Source of the DNA: Kiloniella litopenaei
GTDB taxonomy: Bacteria > Pseudomonadota > Alphaproteobacteria > Kiloniellales > Kiloniellaceae
NCBI RefSeq assembly: GCF_000982415.1
Contig: NZ_LANI01000018.1
Span: forward strand, 1 to 64,000
Length of the DNA: 64,000 bases
Direction: 5' to 3'
The notes below the pieces were generated by a model. That model was not told where the DNA came from. It did no database searches and worked only from the letters and a program-made list of their open reading frames with translations. Positions 26,133 to 35,020 of this stretch are shown here, piece after piece. Within the stretch, counting starts at the first letter, position 1, and every line of letters starts with the position of its first letter. The translations under genes and the position numbers were made by a program.

Positions 26133-26819
26133 ATGCTTGGCCCTTTATTTCGCAGACGCCAAGAAGATGGCGATCGGAATTATGTCGCCTTATTAAGCCT
26201 TAAGCTCTTGCTTTTGGCTTTTTTCATTATGCTAAATGCGATTTCTTCATACGAAGAAGAAAAAGCCCGGGCAGTTCTTGAATCCGTTAATAATACGTTC
26301 CGGGGTGATGCCAGTCATATGGAACGACATGCTTCTTTTGATCAGGCTTTAGATAATCTTGATGATAAAGCTGATCTTGTAACTGAAATTGAAAGACTTT
26401 TTGAAACGACAATTCCTGCTGTAGAGAGAGAGCAGGGAAGTACTCAAAATTTTTTACGTCTAAAATTGCCCACTGAAGCTTTGTTTTACCGTGATGAAGT
26501 CGAACTTGCTTCAGGGCGCGAGCTTTTGCTGAAAAGATTAGCTGCATCCTTAAAAAAAATAGATATTGATGGCGGTTATTACGAATTAGAGTTTCTGTAT
26601 GGTACATCTGCTCGCAGTGATGGACAAAAAAGCTCTATTAATTTGATGTTAAAGCGACTGGAAGTGGTTGCAATCGAAGTATTGGGTACTGGTATAGCAA
26701 AAGAGAGATTTGCAGTCGGATTACAGCCAGAAGAAGTTGGCAATGTTTTTGTTGTTATTCGGTTATATGATCAAGCGCCACCTAATATCACCTTTAGCTC
26801 TTTTCGAGAGGAAAGGTAA
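26133..26819 (+). CDS. MotB-like membrane protein lacking the proton-binding Asp
   Basis: The 228-residue protein has one N-terminal membrane helix at about residues 18-40 followed by SYEEEKARAVLESVNNTF, which lines up with the membrane and plug region of the MotB encoded next. The essential Asp of MotB is replaced by a Ser or Leu, and a Lys is present inside the helix. The C-terminal part (GGYYELEFLYGTSARSDGQK, ERFAVGLQP) looks like a reduced OmpA-type domain. It therefore cannot be an ordinary stator subunit. Its stop overlaps the motB start in TAATG. The assignment is by alignment by eye. Confidence 0.6.
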   Translation: MLGPLFRRRQEDGDRNYVALLSLKLLLLAFFIMLNAISSYEEEKARAVLESVNNTFRGDASHMERHASFDQALDNLDDKADLVTEIERLFETTIPAVEREQGSTQNFLRLKLPTEALFYRDEVELASGRELLLKRLAASLKKIDIDGGYYELEFLYGTSARSDGQKSSINLMLKRLEVVAIEVLGTGIAKERFAVGLQPEEVGNVFVVIRLYDQAPPNITFSSFREER

Positions 26820-27700
26820 TGGCAAGAAAGGGACAAGGTAATAACACGCGGGATGGAAAGCCGGGAACTGCACAGGCAGATAAAATTTACGAAGAAGGTA
26901 AAGAAGGTGTTGGGGACGGATCTGTAGAGGCAAGTTCTGAGAGTAGTGGTACGGCTGATGCCGTTGGAATGAAATTTTTTGTCGATCGTAGACAGAATGA
27001 GCAGGCAGTTTCTGTTAATTACGGATCAAGTTGGATGGTCACCTTCACGGACCTTGTTGCGTTAATGCTCACTTTTTTTGTTTTACTCTATTCCATGTCC
27101 GTGATGGAAGAGAAGCAATGGCGGAATTTGGTTGATTCCCTATCAAGCCATTTAAAAATAGAGCGGGTTGTTGCTGAACCCAAGCCAGCTAAAAGTTTAA
27201 CGATGGAACCTGTTGATTTTATTCCAGGTGAAGATCTGGATTATTTACAGGCCCTGTTATCTGAAAAATTCAAGGCGGATACAGATTTATCCCAAGCTAT
27301 CCTCACAAGGTTAGACGACCGGGTTGTTGTTTCTGTGCCTGGCGATTTATTGTTTTCCACGGGCGCGACAGAGCCAATGGAAGCGGCGCAACCAGTCTTG
27401 CGGCGCTTGGGTAGAATTTTTCAAAATATCAGTAATAAGATTGAGATAGCTGGGCATGCTGATCCTGCTGTCCCTTCTGGTGAGCAGGAATATCAGACTA
27501 ATTGGCCTTTGTCAGTTGCTCGGGCTGACTATGTTGCTGGTTTATTAGAAAAATCTGGATATAAAAGCACAATTCTGTCGCGCGGGTATGGTGATTCGCG
27601 TTATGATGAAATAACCGATAAGTTATCCGAAGACCAAAGGAAAAAGCTCGCGCGCCGTGTTGATATTATTGTGCATTCCTATGCAGGAGAGAATGGGTGA
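26819..27700 (+). CDS. motB: Flagellar motor stator protein MotB
   Basis: The proton-channel helix SSWMVTFTDLVALMLTFFVL carries the conserved Asp of TFTD. It is followed by the plug region and a C-terminal OmpA-type peptidoglycan-binding domain with KIEIAGHADPAVPSG, WPLSVARADYVAGLL and RRVDIIV. Length is 293 residues. The protein anchors the stator to the cell wall. A long charged N-terminal stretch of about 60 residues precedes the membrane helix. No motA is present in the window. The gene is coupled to both neighbours by overlaps of 1 and 4 bases. Confidence 0.88.
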   Translation: MARKGQGNNTRDGKPGTAQADKIYEEGKEGVGDGSVEASSESSGTADAVGMKFFVDRRQNEQAVSVNYGSSWMVTFTDLVALMLTFFVLLYSMSVMEEKQWRNLVDSLSSHLKIERVVAEPKPAKSLTMEPVDFIPGEDLDYLQALLSEKFKADTDLSQAILTRLDDRVVVSVPGDLLFSTGATEPMEAAQPVLRRLGRIFQNISNKIEIAGHADPAVPSGEQEYQTNWPLSVARADYVAGLLEKSGYKSTILSRGYGDSRYDEITDKLSEDQRKKLARRVDIIVHSYAGENG

Positions 27701-30700
27701 TTAAAACGCTATGCCAAATAGTTATGGCAGGGGCGTTTTTGTTATTTTTTTCTTCAGCTCCTTATGCCCAGGATATTCCTGTTAGAACAGGTATTCATCC
27801 GGGGTACGGTCGTATCGTTTTTGATTGGCCAGAGCAGGTTGGCTATGATGCAAAAATACGCCAGCGAGAATTGATTGTTCAGTTTGATAAGGCAGGTAAT
27901 TATCAACTGGATAACGTTCTTTTGGGTATTAAAGGATACACAGGGAAACCGATAGTTGATCCAACCAAAAAGACACTAACCTTTCCGTTACTTGATGATT
28001 TCTCTCTGAAGACATTTACTGCCGGCCCTAAAGTTATTATTGATCTGCAAGTCGATCTAAATGCAGACAACAGTAATGAGGTTGCAAAAGAATCAAGCGC
28101 CCCACCAGTGTCTGGCGTTGGGTTTAGATTTGCAGAACATCCAGATTATAACAGACTGGTTTTTGACTGGCCTCAAAAGGTACAGGGTGCGATTTCTCAA
28201 GCGGATGACAAATTAACTGTACGTTTTGATAAAGGTGCAACAGTTGACCTTGGTAAGTTAAATAAACAAAAAATGCCGTTTGTTCAAAACGGTCGAGTTA
28301 TCGCAACCAGTCCAAAGCTAACAGTTGAGTTTGGCTTGGCTCCAGAAGTTCAGGCTCGAATTTTTAATGTTGGGCCGAAGTCAGTTATTGACCTAAAGGT
28401 CGGGACTGCAAAGAAAACAGCTTCATCAGATAAAAAAATAAATGAAGTTCAAAGCGAAGAAAAAACCGGGCCTGTTGATGGCAACAAAAAACAGGTGAAT
28501 GAAAATAATAAAAACGAGAACATTGAAACTGTAAAATCAGCGCAAAAGAAGCCCGCAACAGCATCAAATGAGCCGCCATCTTCTCTTCCCAAATTAGAAG
28601 AATTAGCCGGCCCCGGCCCCTTATCTCTTTTACCCAAGCCAACTGGTGTTGATACGCCAAGTACCGCGGCTCCCCGAAAAGGAGAGCAACAACCCGAGGT
28701 GGTTGCACAGGCTGCCCCTAAAGATGACATCACAACTAACGTTGAGACGAAAAGTAGTTCTGAAGATATCACTCCTCCCTCTCCTCAAGAAGGGGGGGAT
28801 GCAAATAAGGGTAATACAAAAAAACGGCTTTCAAGTCCTCAGGGAAATCAAGGGCCTGTTAAGTTATCAGAATTTAAACTAGTGGATGCCCCTGAAACGG
28901 ATGATCCTGATACTGAACGGTCCATAGAGCAAGATCTGGTTACCTTGACGGAACCCCTTGAAATACCCAATCTTGTTCCACCTCCTGGACGATCTGCTGA
29001 TCTGCTGCCACCCACTATTTTGAATTTTAATTGGAAAGAAGAAACGGGCGCGGTTGTTTTCCGTCGAGGAGAACATTTATGGCTCGTCTTTGATCGGGAA
29101 GGTCCTGATAATCTGGCTGAAGCCATTGAGGCCATGGTGCCGCATTTTGCCCCGGTTGATACGCAACCTGTTGCTGGTGCAACAGTTGTTCGCTTAACCG
29201 CGCCAGCAACTCAGGTGCCTCGTTTAAGTAAACAGGATAACACTTGGACCATTGATATTCGTCGGCGATCCTCACTGCCAGTCCAGGCTATTTCAAATGT
29301 TCTTGGGGAAGGGGAAAATGGGCCCGAAGTCCGTTTTCTCGTGAAATCGGTTAGCCGCTTGTTGTCGCTTTCTCACCCAGAGCTTGGTGACAGGTTAATT
29401 GTTGCGCCGATCGGAGAACCAAACCTGGGCTCATCTGATATTGATGAATTTCCTCAATTCAGATCATTACCTTCTTATCAAGGTGTCGTGTTACAACCGA
29501 CTGCAGAGGGGTTGGTGGTTGCATTGACATCGCGCGCGGTTGTCGTTCGTAGCCGCGACCAGTTAATTGTATCCGACGAGACTGCCCGTTCTCTGCCCCG
29601 AAGTGGAGAAGTGAGACCGTCACCTCCTATAAGAATGCTTAATTTGGAAGCTGATCGTCTGGGGACGGAAGACGATTATTTAAGAAACTTACAAGAACTT
29701 CAACGTGCCGCGGTTGAAACAACTGGTATGCAACAGGGCTTGGCGCGCTTAGATCTCGCCCGGTTCTTTTTTGCACATGGAAGAGTTGCCGAAGCTGCTG
29801 GGATGCTGAAGCTAATAGGCCAGGAAAATCGACGGTTAAGTGATGATCCGTCTTATCAGCTATTGCTGGGGGCGACCCAGTTTTTGAGCGATAAGTTTGA
29901 CGAAGCACAGAAAACCCTCTCTAGTCCTGTATTGGCTGGTGAATGGGAAGCAAACCTGTGGCAGGCTGCACTGGCGGCCGCCGGACAAGATTGGGGCCCT
30001 GCGGCTATCGGATTTTCAGAAACCGAGACACTAATAGATGATTTTCCACAAAATATCCGAAACAAGCTTTACTTGCTTGCAGCTGATTCCAAGTTACATG
30101 TTGGGGATACCGGAAGTGCAAGCCTGCTAATAGGCAAAGTTCTATCCAGTGAACCAACGGATTTTGAAAAAGCCCAGGCCGATTATCTGGAAGGTCAGCG
30201 ACAACTCCAGGATGGTTTCCCTGAAGAGGCACGTACAATATGGAAGGGCTTGAAATATAACAGGCACCGCCCGACAAGTGCGAGAGCACGACATGCTCTG
30301 ACCAAGCTTGATATAGACGAAGGAACAATTACTCAGGAAGAGGGTATTGAACAGCTAGAACAGCTCAGGTTTGCCTGGCGTGGGGATAAGTTTGAGTTCG
30401 CTATTTTGAGTGAATTGGGGGATCGTTATGCTGATGAGCTGGATTTCCGAAAAAGTTTACATTCTCTGCGTCAGGCTGCGTCTTATTTTCCACATTCAGA
30501 GCGCGCAGATAAAATTGCGAAACGCATGCAGGAAATTTTCGAGGGTATGTATGTCGAGGATGGTGGCAAGAGAATACCCCCGTTATCTTCTATTGCGTTG
30601 TATGAGGAGTTCAAAGAACTAACGCCTCTTGGGGATAAAGGGGATACCATGATCACCAAGTTGGCAGATCGTCTGGTTGATGTCGATTTGCTTGAACAAG

Positions 30701-31335
30701 CGGGTAATTTGCTTGAAGAACAAATTGAGTTTAGGCTTGAAGGAGAAGAAAAAGCCCGGGTTGGAAACCGATTGGCGCTTATCCGGTTGCTAGATAAAAG
30801 TGCAGAAGAAAGTCTTGTCGCTTTAGATACGACCAAGAGTGACAAGATGTCTGATGATTTGGCTCAACAGAGATTACATTTAAGGGCGAGGGCTTTGGCA
30901 GAGCTTTCCAAAGAGGAAGAAGCTCTTGGTCTGTTGACAGATGACGAAAGCCTGGATGCTTTGCGTTTAAAGGCAGATATCCTCTGGAAACAGCGGAAAT
31001 GGGAAAAAGCGGGGAAAATATTGGGTAAATTAATTCCGGCTTCTCCGCCAGAGGACAGAACTTTGAATGATAAAGAAAGCCAGGCTGTTATTAACCTGGC
31101 TATTGCTCAAACCCTTTCCGAAGATAACGAAGGACTTAAACTGTTGAGAGACAGTTACAGTTCTATCATGAGTAAAGGGCCGCATAGCGATACATTCAAG
31201 CTTTTGACAAACAGTTTGAATTCCGGGTCGGTGACTTCTATCGCAGAAGAACTAAAGCAAATTTCTCAAGTCCAGGCGTTTATGGATCAATACAGAAGCA
31301 GGCTTAAGTCTTCCCCCCTAAGTGAAATTAATTAG
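27697..31335 (+). CDS. Very large secreted TPR protein with AMIN-like repeats
   Basis: This 1212-residue protein starts with a Sec signal peptide (residues 1-25, ending APYAQ). Two imperfect repeats follow, with IHPGYGRIVFDWPEQV near residues 33-48 and EHPDYNRLVFDWPQKV near 147-162, resembling AMIN domains that bind peptidoglycan. A low-complexity Pro/Ser/Lys linker of roughly 250 residues leads to further beta-rich segments and then TPR-like helices from about residue 660 to the C terminus. Its GTG overlaps the motB stop by 4 bases. The periplasmic location and the context suggest a scaffold around the motor. No specific function is known. Confidence 0.75.
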   Translation: MIKTLCQIVMAGAFLLFFSSAPYAQDIPVRTGIHPGYGRIVFDWPEQVGYDAKIRQRELIVQFDKAGNYQLDNVLLGIKGYTGKPIVDPTKKTLTFPLLDDFSLKTFTAGPKVIIDLQVDLNADNSNEVAKESSAPPVSGVGFRFAEHPDYNRLVFDWPQKVQGAISQADDKLTVRFDKGATVDLGKLNKQKMPFVQNGRVIATSPKLTVEFGLAPEVQARIFNVGPKSVIDLKVGTAKKTASSDKKINEVQSEEKTGPVDGNKKQVNENNKNENIETVKSAQKKPATASNEPPSSLPKLEELAGPGPLSLLPKPTGVDTPSTAAPRKGEQQPEVVAQAAPKDDITTNVETKSSSEDITPPSPQEGGDANKGNTKKRLSSPQGNQGPVKLSEFKLVDAPETDDPDTERSIEQDLVTLTEPLEIPNLVPPPGRSADLLPPTILNFNWKEETGAVVFRRGEHLWLVFDREGPDNLAEAIEAMVPHFAPVDTQPVAGATVVRLTAPATQVPRLSKQDNTWTIDIRRRSSLPVQAISNVLGEGENGPEVRFLVKSVSRLLSLSHPELGDRLIVAPIGEPNLGSSDIDEFPQFRSLPSYQGVVLQPTAEGLVVALTSRAVVVRSRDQLIVSDETARSLPRSGEVRPSPPIRMLNLEADRLGTEDDYLRNLQELQRAAVETTGMQQGLARLDLARFFFAHGRVAEAAGMLKLIGQENRRLSDDPSYQLLLGATQFLSDKFDEAQKTLSSPVLAGEWEANLWQAALAAAGQDWGPAAIGFSETETLIDDFPQNIRNKLYLLAADSKLHVGDTGSASLLIGKVLSSEPTDFEKAQADYLEGQRQLQDGFPEEARTIWKGLKYNRHRPTSARARHALTKLDIDEGTITQEEGIEQLEQLRFAWRGDKFEFAILSELGDRYADELDFRKSLHSLRQAASYFPHSERADKIAKRMQEIFEGMYVEDGGKRIPPLSSIALYEEFKELTPLGDKGDTMITKLADRLVDVDLLEQAGNLLEEQIEFRLEGEEKARVGNRLALIRLLDKSAEESLVALDTTKSDKMSDDLAQQRLHLRARALAELSKEEEALGLLTDDESLDALRLKADILWKQRKWEKAGKILGKLIPASPPEDRTLNDKESQAVINLAIAQTLSEDNEGLKLLRDSYSSIMSKGPHSDTFKLLTNSLNSGSVTSIAEELKQISQVQAFMDQYRSRLKSSPLSEIN

Positions 31336-31384
31336 TATATTTTTATATGCATTGTTGATTTCGGGGGTTAGCATAGGGCCTTAA

Positions 31385-32137
31385 CTATCCGAAGCTTCGA
31401 ACCAAACTGCCTGCAATTAAATACCAGCCATCAACCATAACAAAGAAAATCAGCTTAAATGGTAGCGAAAGCATAATTGGGGGCAGCATCATCATACCCA
31501 TCGACATCAAAACGGAAGCAACGACCATATCTATGATCAAAAAAGGTAAAAATATTAGAAAGCCAATTTCGAAAGCACGTCTTAATTCACTGATCATAAA
31601 GGCGGGTATGAGCGCCCGGAGAGGGGTTGCTGATGGTTCTGCGACTTCCCCGGTCTCAGCCAAATCAAGGAAAAGACGTAAGTCTTTTTCTCTTACATGT
31701 TGCAACATGAAGTCTCTGATTGGCCCTGTGCCTCTGTCCCAGGCCTCTATTTCGGAAATCTCTTCATCCACAAGAGGTCTAATGGCGTCCTGATAAACTT
31801 TTTCCATTGTCGGGGTCATAATGAAAGCGGTGAGAAAAAGGGCCAAACTGATTAGGACGGTATTGGGAGGGGCCTGTTGAATGCCCATTGCCGTACGAAT
31901 AAAGGACAGGACAACAATAATTCTGGTAAAGGAAGTGACCATCATGAGGATGGCTGGTGCCAAGCTCAAAATGGTCAGTAAGGCCAACATTTGTAATATG
32001 CGACCACTTCCTGAGCCAAGTATTTCATTGTTCAAATCAAGTGTGAGTGCTTGCGCCCAGCTTTGGTCGGGAAAGAAAGAAAACCCGACAGTTAACAGTG
32101 TAACAACAATGATTTTTGGGCTGTTAATTTTTCTCAT
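31385..32137 (-). CDS. fliP: Flagellar type III export protein FliP
   Basis: FliP forms the core pentamer of the export gate. There is a signal sequence (residues 1-29), then membrane segments including ILSLAPAILMMVTSFTRIIV and IGFLIFLPFLIIDMVVASVL with the family signature RTAMGIQQAPPNTVLISLAL. Length of 250 residues is typical. The start overlaps the fliO stop by 4 bases. It converges with the TPR gene, whose stop is 49 bases away. Confidence 0.96.
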   Translation of the reverse strand: MRKINSPKIIVVTLLTVGFSFFPDQSWAQALTLDLNNEILGSGSGRILQMLALLTILSLAPAILMMVTSFTRIIVVLSFIRTAMGIQQAPPNTVLISLALFLTAFIMTPTMEKVYQDAIRPLVDEEISEIEAWDRGTGPIRDFMLQHVREKDLRLFLDLAETGEVAEPSATPLRALIPAFMISELRRAFEIGFLIFLPFLIIDMVVASVLMSMGMMMLPPIMLSLPFKLIFFVMVDGWYLIAGSLVRSFG

Positions 32138-32490
32138 ACCCCTGATCTTTCATCACTTTTTCCGCGTTTAGCCGCTTTGTCGTCGTTTAGAGGGGCTAAC
32201 AGGTTATTTGGCTCGTCCAAAGGAACATCACAGGCAAGTGTATCGAGTAGAAGATCATTTGCGGCGCCAACCAAGACTAAATGTTCTTTGTTATCACATT
32301 GAATAAGAACGATTTTTCTTTTAGCGTCCAGCGGGCGGACTTCTTTGATGTGAATGCGTTTTTGTTTATTCCCTGTTATGGCAGGGCCGTGGCCTAAGCC
32401 TAATTTTTTTGCGATAATAGAAAAAGCAAAGATCAGGCCGATAATAAATATCAAGCTTAAGAAAAACTGGAAATAGTTACCATAATCCAT
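32134..32490 (-). CDS. fliO: Flagellar biosynthetic protein FliO
   Basis: FliO is a small inner-membrane protein that assists assembly of the FliP ring. One membrane helix lies at about residues 7-26, followed by a cytoplasmic part with IKEVRPLDAKRKIVLIQCDN and EHLVLVGAANDLLLDTL, the FliO/MopB pattern. Length of 118 residues is normal. It is transcribed with fliP and starts 4 bases after the preceding gene. Confidence 0.9.
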   Translation of the reverse strand: MDYGNYFQFFLSLIFIIGLIFAFSIIAKKLGLGHGPAITGNKQKRIHIKEVRPLDAKRKIVLIQCDNKEHLVLVGAANDLLLDTLACDVPLDEPNNLLAPLNDDKAAKRGKSDERSGV

Positions 32491-32494
32491 TTAG

Positions 32495-32824
32495 CTATTT
32501 TTTTCCTGGCCGGTTAGCGCTTGTATAGGCTCGCGCTGCTTTGTTGTGGCTGGTGGTTTCTTTTATTTCGACCCGTACTTTATCCAAATTACTGTTGATT
32601 GTAATGGTAAGGTTATCAAGCTCTTCGATTAGCGCTAGTAACTTGGGGGATAATTTTGATCGTTCTGCGGGGGCGAGGTCTTGTAATTCCTGACACAAAA
32701 AATCGGTGACTTTGGGCAAATCAGTAACATCAAAGTCTTGGCCCGACTTGATCGTCGAATTGGCCAGAGAAATTTGCTGGGAAAGATGTGTTATCTGTTC
32801 CTGAAGTTCATTAAACTTGGTCAT
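32495..32824 (-). CDS. Small helical protein of the fliOP operon, unknown function
   Basis: No family was recognised. The 109-residue protein has heptad-like helical segments at about residues 2-25 (FNELQEQITHLSQQISLANS) and 45-90, and no signal peptide or membrane segment. It overlaps the FlhB-like gene by 4 bases and precedes fliO by 4 bases, so it is translationally tied to export-gate genes. It may be a chaperone or adaptor, but this is only a suggestion from position. Confidence 0.6.
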   Translation of the reverse strand: MTKFNELQEQITHLSQQISLANSTIKSGQDFDVTDLPKVTDFLCQELQDLAPAERSKLSPKLLALIEELDNLTITINSNLDKVRVEIKETTSHNKAARAYTSANRPGKK

Positions 32825-33186
32825 GACTGTTTTGGTGTTTCATCAAAAGGTTGTTTTTGTTCATCATAAACATAGTTTAGAATTGTGGCTACAGCTGTTA
32901 ATGCTTCTAGGGGAATTTCACTTTCGAGTTCTACGTTAGCAAGGATTTGTGCCAGATCTGAATCTGTTCTGACTTTCACACCTTGGTCAAATGCGATCTG
33001 TAAGATTTGTTCTGCGACCTCACCTGACCCTTTTGCAATTACTTTGGTTTGCCCCGATGTACTTCGTTTCACGGCGACAGATAATTGTGGAGAAGGGGAG
33101 GGATCCGAAACAGAAAGGCCTTCATCTTGCGTGCTTGAAAACGAAGGCGGGAGCTTCTTTTGGTGGTCTTCGTTCATCACACTCAT
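32821..33186 (-). CDS. FlhB C-terminal-domain-like protein (FlhB2/EscU-type fragment)
   Basis: The protein carries a domain resembling the cytoplasmic part of FlhB without its membrane helices. VAVKRSTSGQTKVIAKGSGE, AEQILQIAFDQGVKVRTDSD and IPLEALTAVATILNYVY follow the same order as in the end of FlhB. The NPTH autocleavage loop lies before this part in FlhB and is absent here. Length is 121 residues. Such stand-alone modules occur in several bacteria and may tune substrate switching. A full FlhB is encoded at 36095-37156. Confidence 0.75.
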   Translation of the reverse strand: MSVMNEDHQKKLPPSFSSTQDEGLSVSDPSPSPQLSVAVKRSTSGQTKVIAKGSGEVAEQILQIAFDQGVKVRTDSDLAQILANVELESEIPLEALTAVATILNYVYDEQKQPFDETPKQS

Positions 33187-33309
33187 CGAGTTTACTCTAA
33201 TGAAATCAGGAAATTCATTACTAGTTTGCCCTTTTATACTTAATGAAAGGTTATAAAGGAAAGGGCGCTGTATAAATTCAACAGTGTCTGTGTAAACGTG
33301 GTGGCAGGG

Positions 33310-33537
33310 TTATTCGTCTTCGGCCGTTAGATCAATTCCCAACATGTCTAAAGAGCCAGCCACAGCAGCTTTATTTTCTTCTTGAATACGTTCGTGCAGT
33401 TCTTGCCGAAGAACGGTCGCATCTTCTGGAAACGTGAAGCCAATCTTTACCGATTTCCCACGGATATCAACAACTTTGACTTCAATGTCGTTGTTGATGA
33501 TGACAGATTCACCAATTTTCCGTGTAAGATATAACAT
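33310..33537 (-). CDS. csrA: Carbon storage regulator CsrA
   Basis: CsrA is a dimeric RNA-binding translational regulator that recognises GGA motifs near ribosome sites. The start MLYLTRKIGESVIINNDIEV and the segment VKIGFTFPEDATVLRQELHE contain the RNA-binding residues L4, T5 and R6 and the Arg before QE. Length is 75 residues. The normal motif VHRxE reads VLRQE here. It lies 124 bases before the FlhB-like gene on the same strand. FliW, its protein antagonist, is encoded at 11559-12068. Confidence 0.92.
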   Translation of the reverse strand: MLYLTRKIGESVIINNDIEVKVVDIRGKSVKIGFTFPEDATVLRQELHERIQEENKAAVAGSLDMLGIDLTAEDE

Positions 33538-33692
33538 CGTGGACGTCGGACTCCCTGTCCCTAGGTTGCCAAATGCTGACTTGTGTTGTTTTTATAACTA
33601 CTTGTTCTATTGATAAGTTTATACGTGTATTTTTCAAATAGGTCGAGCCAAAGTTCTATTTTTATGTTATTTTTTGCTAGATTGGAAATTCG

Positions 33693-33707
33693 TTAACAGG
33701 TTATTAA
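33693..33707 (+). promoter_or_regulatory. CtrA box before flgB
   Basis: TTAACAGGTTATTAA is an exact TTAA-N7-TTAA site, 59 bases before the flgB start. The spacing to the gene is close to that of the CtrA box before fliL (53 bases), which argues against chance. Confidence 0.75.
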
Positions 33708-33766
33708 GCCAGTGGGCGTATTATTCCGAGGGTTGTGGACCTTAGCGTTTATGAGGAGAGCCGACA

Positions 33767-34168
33767 TTGGCTGATAAGCTGAAAATTACCGATGTTCTTG
33801 CCAGAAAAATGGATTGGCTGACACAGCGACAGGCTGTGATCTCTAAGAATATTGCGAATTCAGATACTCTGAACTATGTCCCATTGGATTTGAAAGATAA
33901 TCATTTTAAGTCCTTGGTTAGTAGATCTGCACCTGTGATGGCACAAAAGTCCAGTCACGAGGGACACTTGTCGAGCAGTCCACTAAAGGGTGATCAAGCC
34001 CGGGCCGGTAAGGCAAAAGATATCTATGAGACGGCTCCGGCAGGTAATGCGGTTATTCTTGAAGAGCAAATGATCAAGATGTCACAAACCCAGTTGGATT
34101 ATCAAGGCATGGTGCGCCTTTACAAGAAGCATCAGGAAATGTTCAAAATGGTCCTTAAGGGGCCATAA
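33767..34168 (+). CDS. flgB: Flagellar proximal rod protein FlgB
   Basis: FlgB is a proximal rod component. The N-terminal helix MDWLTQRQAVISKNIANSDT and the C-terminal LEEQMIKMSQTQLDYQGMVR are the rod-family D0 helices. Length is 133 residues. The start is TTG, supported by GAGGAGAG at about 33753-33760 with 6-7 bases spacing and the lack of an in-frame ATG nearby. It opens flgB-flgC-fliE-fliQ-fliR-flhB. Confidence 0.93.
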   Translation: MADKLKITDVLARKMDWLTQRQAVISKNIANSDTLNYVPLDLKDNHFKSLVSRSAPVMAQKSSHEGHLSSSPLKGDQARAGKAKDIYETAPAGNAVILEEQMIKMSQTQLDYQGMVRLYKKHQEMFKMVLKGP

Positions 34169-34221
34169 AATAGCCTGAGCGTTTTAATCTCTGGTGTTCA
34201 TGAGTTTTAGGAAAGCAAGTT

Positions 34222-34632
34222 ATGTCCGATCTTTACAAATCAATGCAGGTTTCTGCCTCAGGCATGAGAGCGCAAGGAACAAGGTTGCGCATTATTTCGG
34301 AAAATATTGCTAATGCTGATTCTGTTGCGCAAGAACCAGGTGGCGCCCCTTACCGCCGCAAAATGGTTTCTTTTGGCTCAGAATTGAACCGGGAACTCGG
34401 TGTTGAAAAAGTTGTTGTTAAAGACGTTCTTACCGATAAGTCAGAATTTAAAAGAGAATATTTACCGGGGCATCCAGCGGCTGATGAAGATGGATATGTG
34501 CTTCAGCCAAATGTGAACTCTCTTATCGAGATGACTGATATGCGTGAAGCCCAACGAAGTTTTGAAGCAAACTTACAGGCGATACAAGCGTCAAAAAGTA
34601 TGTTGCAGCGTACTTTGGAAATACTTCAGTAA
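34222..34632 (+). CDS. flgC: Flagellar proximal rod protein FlgC
   Basis: The N terminus MSDLYKSMQVSASGMRAQGT with LRIISENIANADS and the C terminus EMTDMREAQRSFEANLQAIQ are the FlgC signatures. Length of 136 residues is exactly typical. It follows flgB by 53 bases and precedes fliE by 25 bases. Confidence 0.95.
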   Translation: MSDLYKSMQVSASGMRAQGTRLRIISENIANADSVAQEPGGAPYRRKMVSFGSELNRELGVEKVVVKDVLTDKSEFKREYLPGHPAADEDGYVLQPNVNSLIEMTDMREAQRSFEANLQAIQASKSMLQRTLEILQ

Positions 34633-34657
34633 CGCGGGTGTTAAGAGGATCTAAAAA

Positions 34658-34966
34658 ATGGCTGTAAATTTTGTTGATGCAGTAAATGCTTACAACCAAG
34701 CTGCCGAGAAAGGGCTGGCTGGTAAAAAGAGCTCTTCTGATCCTGTTGGGGAAGACTTTGCCTCTACCCTGCGGGATGTTGCGACAGATACCTTGGCGAC
34801 GATGCAAACAGCCGAAAACAAGACGTTAATGGCTGCCGCTGGTAAAGCAGATGTTACAGACGTTGTAACGGCGATGTCCGAAGCCGAAGTAACATTGCAA
34901 ACGGTTGTTGCCGTACGTGATAAGGTTGTTCAGGCCTATCAGGAAATTTTAAGAATGCCAATTTGA
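34658..34966 (+). CDS. fliE: Flagellar hook-basal body complex protein FliE
   Basis: FliE links the MS ring and export gate to the rod. The small helical protein of 102 residues contains FASTLRDVATDTLATMQTAE and the C-terminal AEVTLQTVVAVRDKVVQAYQ with EILRMPI, the family ending. AAGAGGATC precedes the ATG. Confidence 0.94.
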   Translation: MAVNFVDAVNAYNQAAEKGLAGKKSSSDPVGEDFASTLRDVATDTLATMQTAENKTLMAAAGKADVTDVVTAMSEAEVTLQTVVAVRDKVVQAYQEILRMPI

Positions 34967-35020
34967 TTTGGCAGTTAAAGTAAAATTATTAAAAACGAAT
35001 AAGTAAATAACAGGCCGGGC

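Noticed and set aside
28449-28772. Minus-strand open frames opposite the TPR protein
   Set aside because: They lie opposite the low-complexity linker region and show biased composition typical of antisense shadows.
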